A stretch of DNA of 15,333 nt from Parvularculaceae bacterium. GTDB taxonomy: Bacteria; Pseudomonadota; Alphaproteobacteria; Caulobacterales; Parvularculaceae. Shown one piece after another: positions 14,141-15,333 of this stretch; the stretch's first letter is position 1; the number at the start of each line of letters is the position of its first letter. The notes below the pieces were generated by a model. The model saw only the letters and a list, made by a program, of their open reading frames with translations. It ran no database searches and was not told the origin of the DNA. The stretch is from NCBI GenBank assembly GCA_027080545.1, contig JALWRV010000304.1, positions 1-15,333 of the forward strand. Direction: 5' to 3'. Both the position numbers and the translations under genes were made by a program.

Positions 14141-15201
14141 GCGGTTTACGCTTTCGCAAAATTGATACGGGGCTGCGCAAAGGTCAGGAAAATATCGCCT
14201 TCGACCAAGCCATGATTGATGCCCATAAAGCCGGAGAAATTCCCGACAGTTTGCGCTTTATTCATTTCAAACCGGTGGCACTGGTTGGGCGCCATCAAAT
14301 TGTTGATCAAGAGGTTAATCGCGCTTTTTGCGAAGCCAATGGCATTGATATTGGGCGGCGCATAACGGGCGGCGGGGCGATCTATCTTGACCCCGGACAG
14401 ATGGGTTGGGCGCTGGTGTGCAATCGCAAGGCCATCGCCGACGGCACCCTGCCCGCTATCACCAAAGCTATTTGCGAAGCCGCGGCCCTTGGTCTTTCTA
14501 AGCTCGGCATAAAAGCCAAATTTCGCCCCCGCAATGATATTGAAGTGGGAGGGCGCAAAATTTCCGGTACTGGCGGTTTTTTTGATGGCGACAGTTTGAT
14601 TTATCAAGGCACTGTTCTGGGAACGGTCAATCCAGATGTCATGTTCAAAGCCCTGAATGTGCCTCGAGAAAAACTTTCCAAGCAAGGATTACAAGAAGCA
14701 GCCCTTCGCGTCACCAATTTGCGCGAAGAGTTGGGATATGTGCCTGATTGGTCACAGGTGGCAGAAGCATTGAGTGAAGGGTTTGCAGAAGGGTTGGGCT
14801 TGTCATTTTACGAAGCCCCGGTGAGTGAGGCTGAGGAAAAACGCTGCCGCACCCTATACATGGAAGAAATTGGAACCTCGGATTTTATTGATGAGATTGC
14901 CGATGAGCGCCGTGATAAAAATGTTCGCCACGGCCTGCATAAAAGCGCTGGCGGTACCGTGCGCGCCTTTGTGCGTCTCGAAGGGGCGCAAAATGATCGC
15001 TTACGCGAAGTGTTGCTCACAGGTGATTTTTTTATCACCCCGCCGCGCATCATCTATGATTTGGAAGCCAGTTTACGCCGCGCGAAAGTCTCCGAAATTG
15101 ATCATGTGGTGCAGCAATTTTTTGAGGCCAACTCTATCGGTATGGTTTCCATCACGCCTCAAGATTTTGCTGCAGCCATCAAACAAGCGCTAAAGGATTA
15201 G
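14137..15201 (+). CDS. sLpl-type lipoate:protein ligase of the sHdr-LbpA pathway
   Basis: This 354-residue protein is of the lipoate-protein ligase / biotin-ligase fold. It shows RRITGGGAIYLDPGQMGW (R74-W91) for binding the lipoyl or octanoyl adenylate, and the catalytic lysine K141 in GRKISGTGGFF. The last 110 residues (from about 245, with KSAGGTVRAFVRLEGAQ) resemble the accessory LplB / C-terminal domain, so both parts are fused in one chain. It would load octanoate or lipoate onto LbpA, the carrier that sHdr uses; it is distinct from the LplA that serves 2-oxoacid dehydrogenases (family knowledge). The GTG start overlaps the lipS2 stop by four bases. Eight bases separate it from the next gene. 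No key residue is missing. Confidence 0.88.
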   Translation: MSGLRFRKIDTGLRKGQENIAFDQAMIDAHKAGEIPDSLRFIHFKPVALVGRHQIVDQEVNRAFCEANGIDIGRRITGGGAIYLDPGQMGWALVCNRKAIADGTLPAITKAICEAAALGLSKLGIKAKFRPRNDIEVGGRKISGTGGFFDGDSLIYQGTVLGTVNPDVMFKALNVPREKLSKQGLQEAALRVTNLREELGYVPDWSQVAEALSEGFAEGLGLSFYEAPVSEAEEKRCRTLYMEEIGTSDFIDEIADERRDKNVRHGLHKSAGGTVRAFVRLEGAQNDRLREVLLTGDFFITPPRIIYDLEASLRRAKVSEIDHVVQQFFEANSIGMVSITPQDFAAAIKQALKD

Positions 15202-15209
15202 CCCTGCAC

Positions 15210-15333
15210 ATGAAAAAACTTTCTGTCATTCAACATAATAGTGCTGACTATCTAGGGCTTATGGAGGACCATTTTGAAGGTCGGCGCATTCGTTTTCAAT
15301 ATTATCGCCCCTTTACTGAGGGCGTGAACCTGC
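15210..15333 (+). CDS. Class I glutamine amidotransferase (partial, 3' end off window)
   Basis: Only the first 41 residues lie in the window: KLSVIQHNSADYLGLMEDH followed by FEGRRIRFQYYRPFTEGVNL. The pattern of IQH at the start, LG...EDH, and FxYxRPF with G following is typical of GMP-synthase-like class I glutamine amidotransferases. The catalytic Cys-His-Glu residues would lie beyond the edge and cannot be checked. It begins 8 bases after the ligase stop; AAGGA lies about 12 nt before the ATG. A gene of this kind is a recurrent but uncharacterized member of shdr clusters, so this placement supports the reading of the operon. Confidence 0.75.
   Translation, partial: MKKLSVIQHNSADYLGLMEDHFEGRRIRFQYYRPFTEGVNL

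Overview
The window carries sulfur-oxidation genes of a chemolithotrophic (or mixotrophic) Gram-negative bacterium. An outer-membrane FadL barrel shows the Gram-negative envelope. Gene content (TusA, DsrE3A, SoeABC, and a LipS1-LipT-LipS2-ligase set) fits a bacterium with the sulfur-oxidizing heterodisulfide-reductase-like (sHdr-LbpA) pathway. The moderate-to-high G+C codon use and this gene set suggest an alphaproteobacterium. A gammaproteobacterium cannot be excluded by eye.

Left part, all on the minus strand, read from right to left: dsrE3A (start about 9151), tusA, a FadL-type outer-membrane porin, a strong intrinsic terminator, an SLC13/DASS-type permease, a tandem universal-stress protein, then soeA, soeB and soeC. 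soeC runs off the left edge. SoeABC is the cytoplasmic membrane-bound molybdenum sulfite dehydrogenase. Sixteen cysteines in SoeB and a four-cysteine site at the SoeA N-terminus give a chain of five iron-sulfur clusters from the molybdenum site towards the membrane subunit.

Middle: a divergent control region (about 9152-9456) of roughly 300 bases with no gene. It holds several dyad symmetries: two copies of YCTGA-N7-TCAGR exactly 84 bp apart, a 28-bp GCAAGCG/CGCTTGC dyad, and TAGCGT-N8-ACGCTA next to the right-hand gene.

Right part, all on the plus strand: an HDAC-family (AcuC-like) zinc deacylase, then a translationally coupled operon of lipS1 (radical SAM), lipT (FAD oxidoreductase), lipS2 (radical SAM), an sLpl-type lipoate-protein ligase, and the first 41 codons of a class I glutamine amidotransferase. 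This is the dedicated pathway for lipoylating LbpA, the carrier protein of sHdr sulfur oxidation. The shdr genes and lbpA are not in the window and are predicted just downstream of the right edge.

Proposed joint working (inference): sulfane sulfur enters, possibly through the FadL barrel, and is passed by TusA and DsrE3A to the sHdr-LbpA system. That system needs the lipoyl group made by LipS1/LipS2/sLpl and releases sulfite. SoeABC oxidizes the sulfite to sulfate in the cytoplasm, and the SLC13 permease may move sulfate or another anion across the inner membrane. The HDAC-family protein and the amidotransferase are the two members without an assigned role. No RNA genes, insertion sequences or CRISPR arrays were seen.
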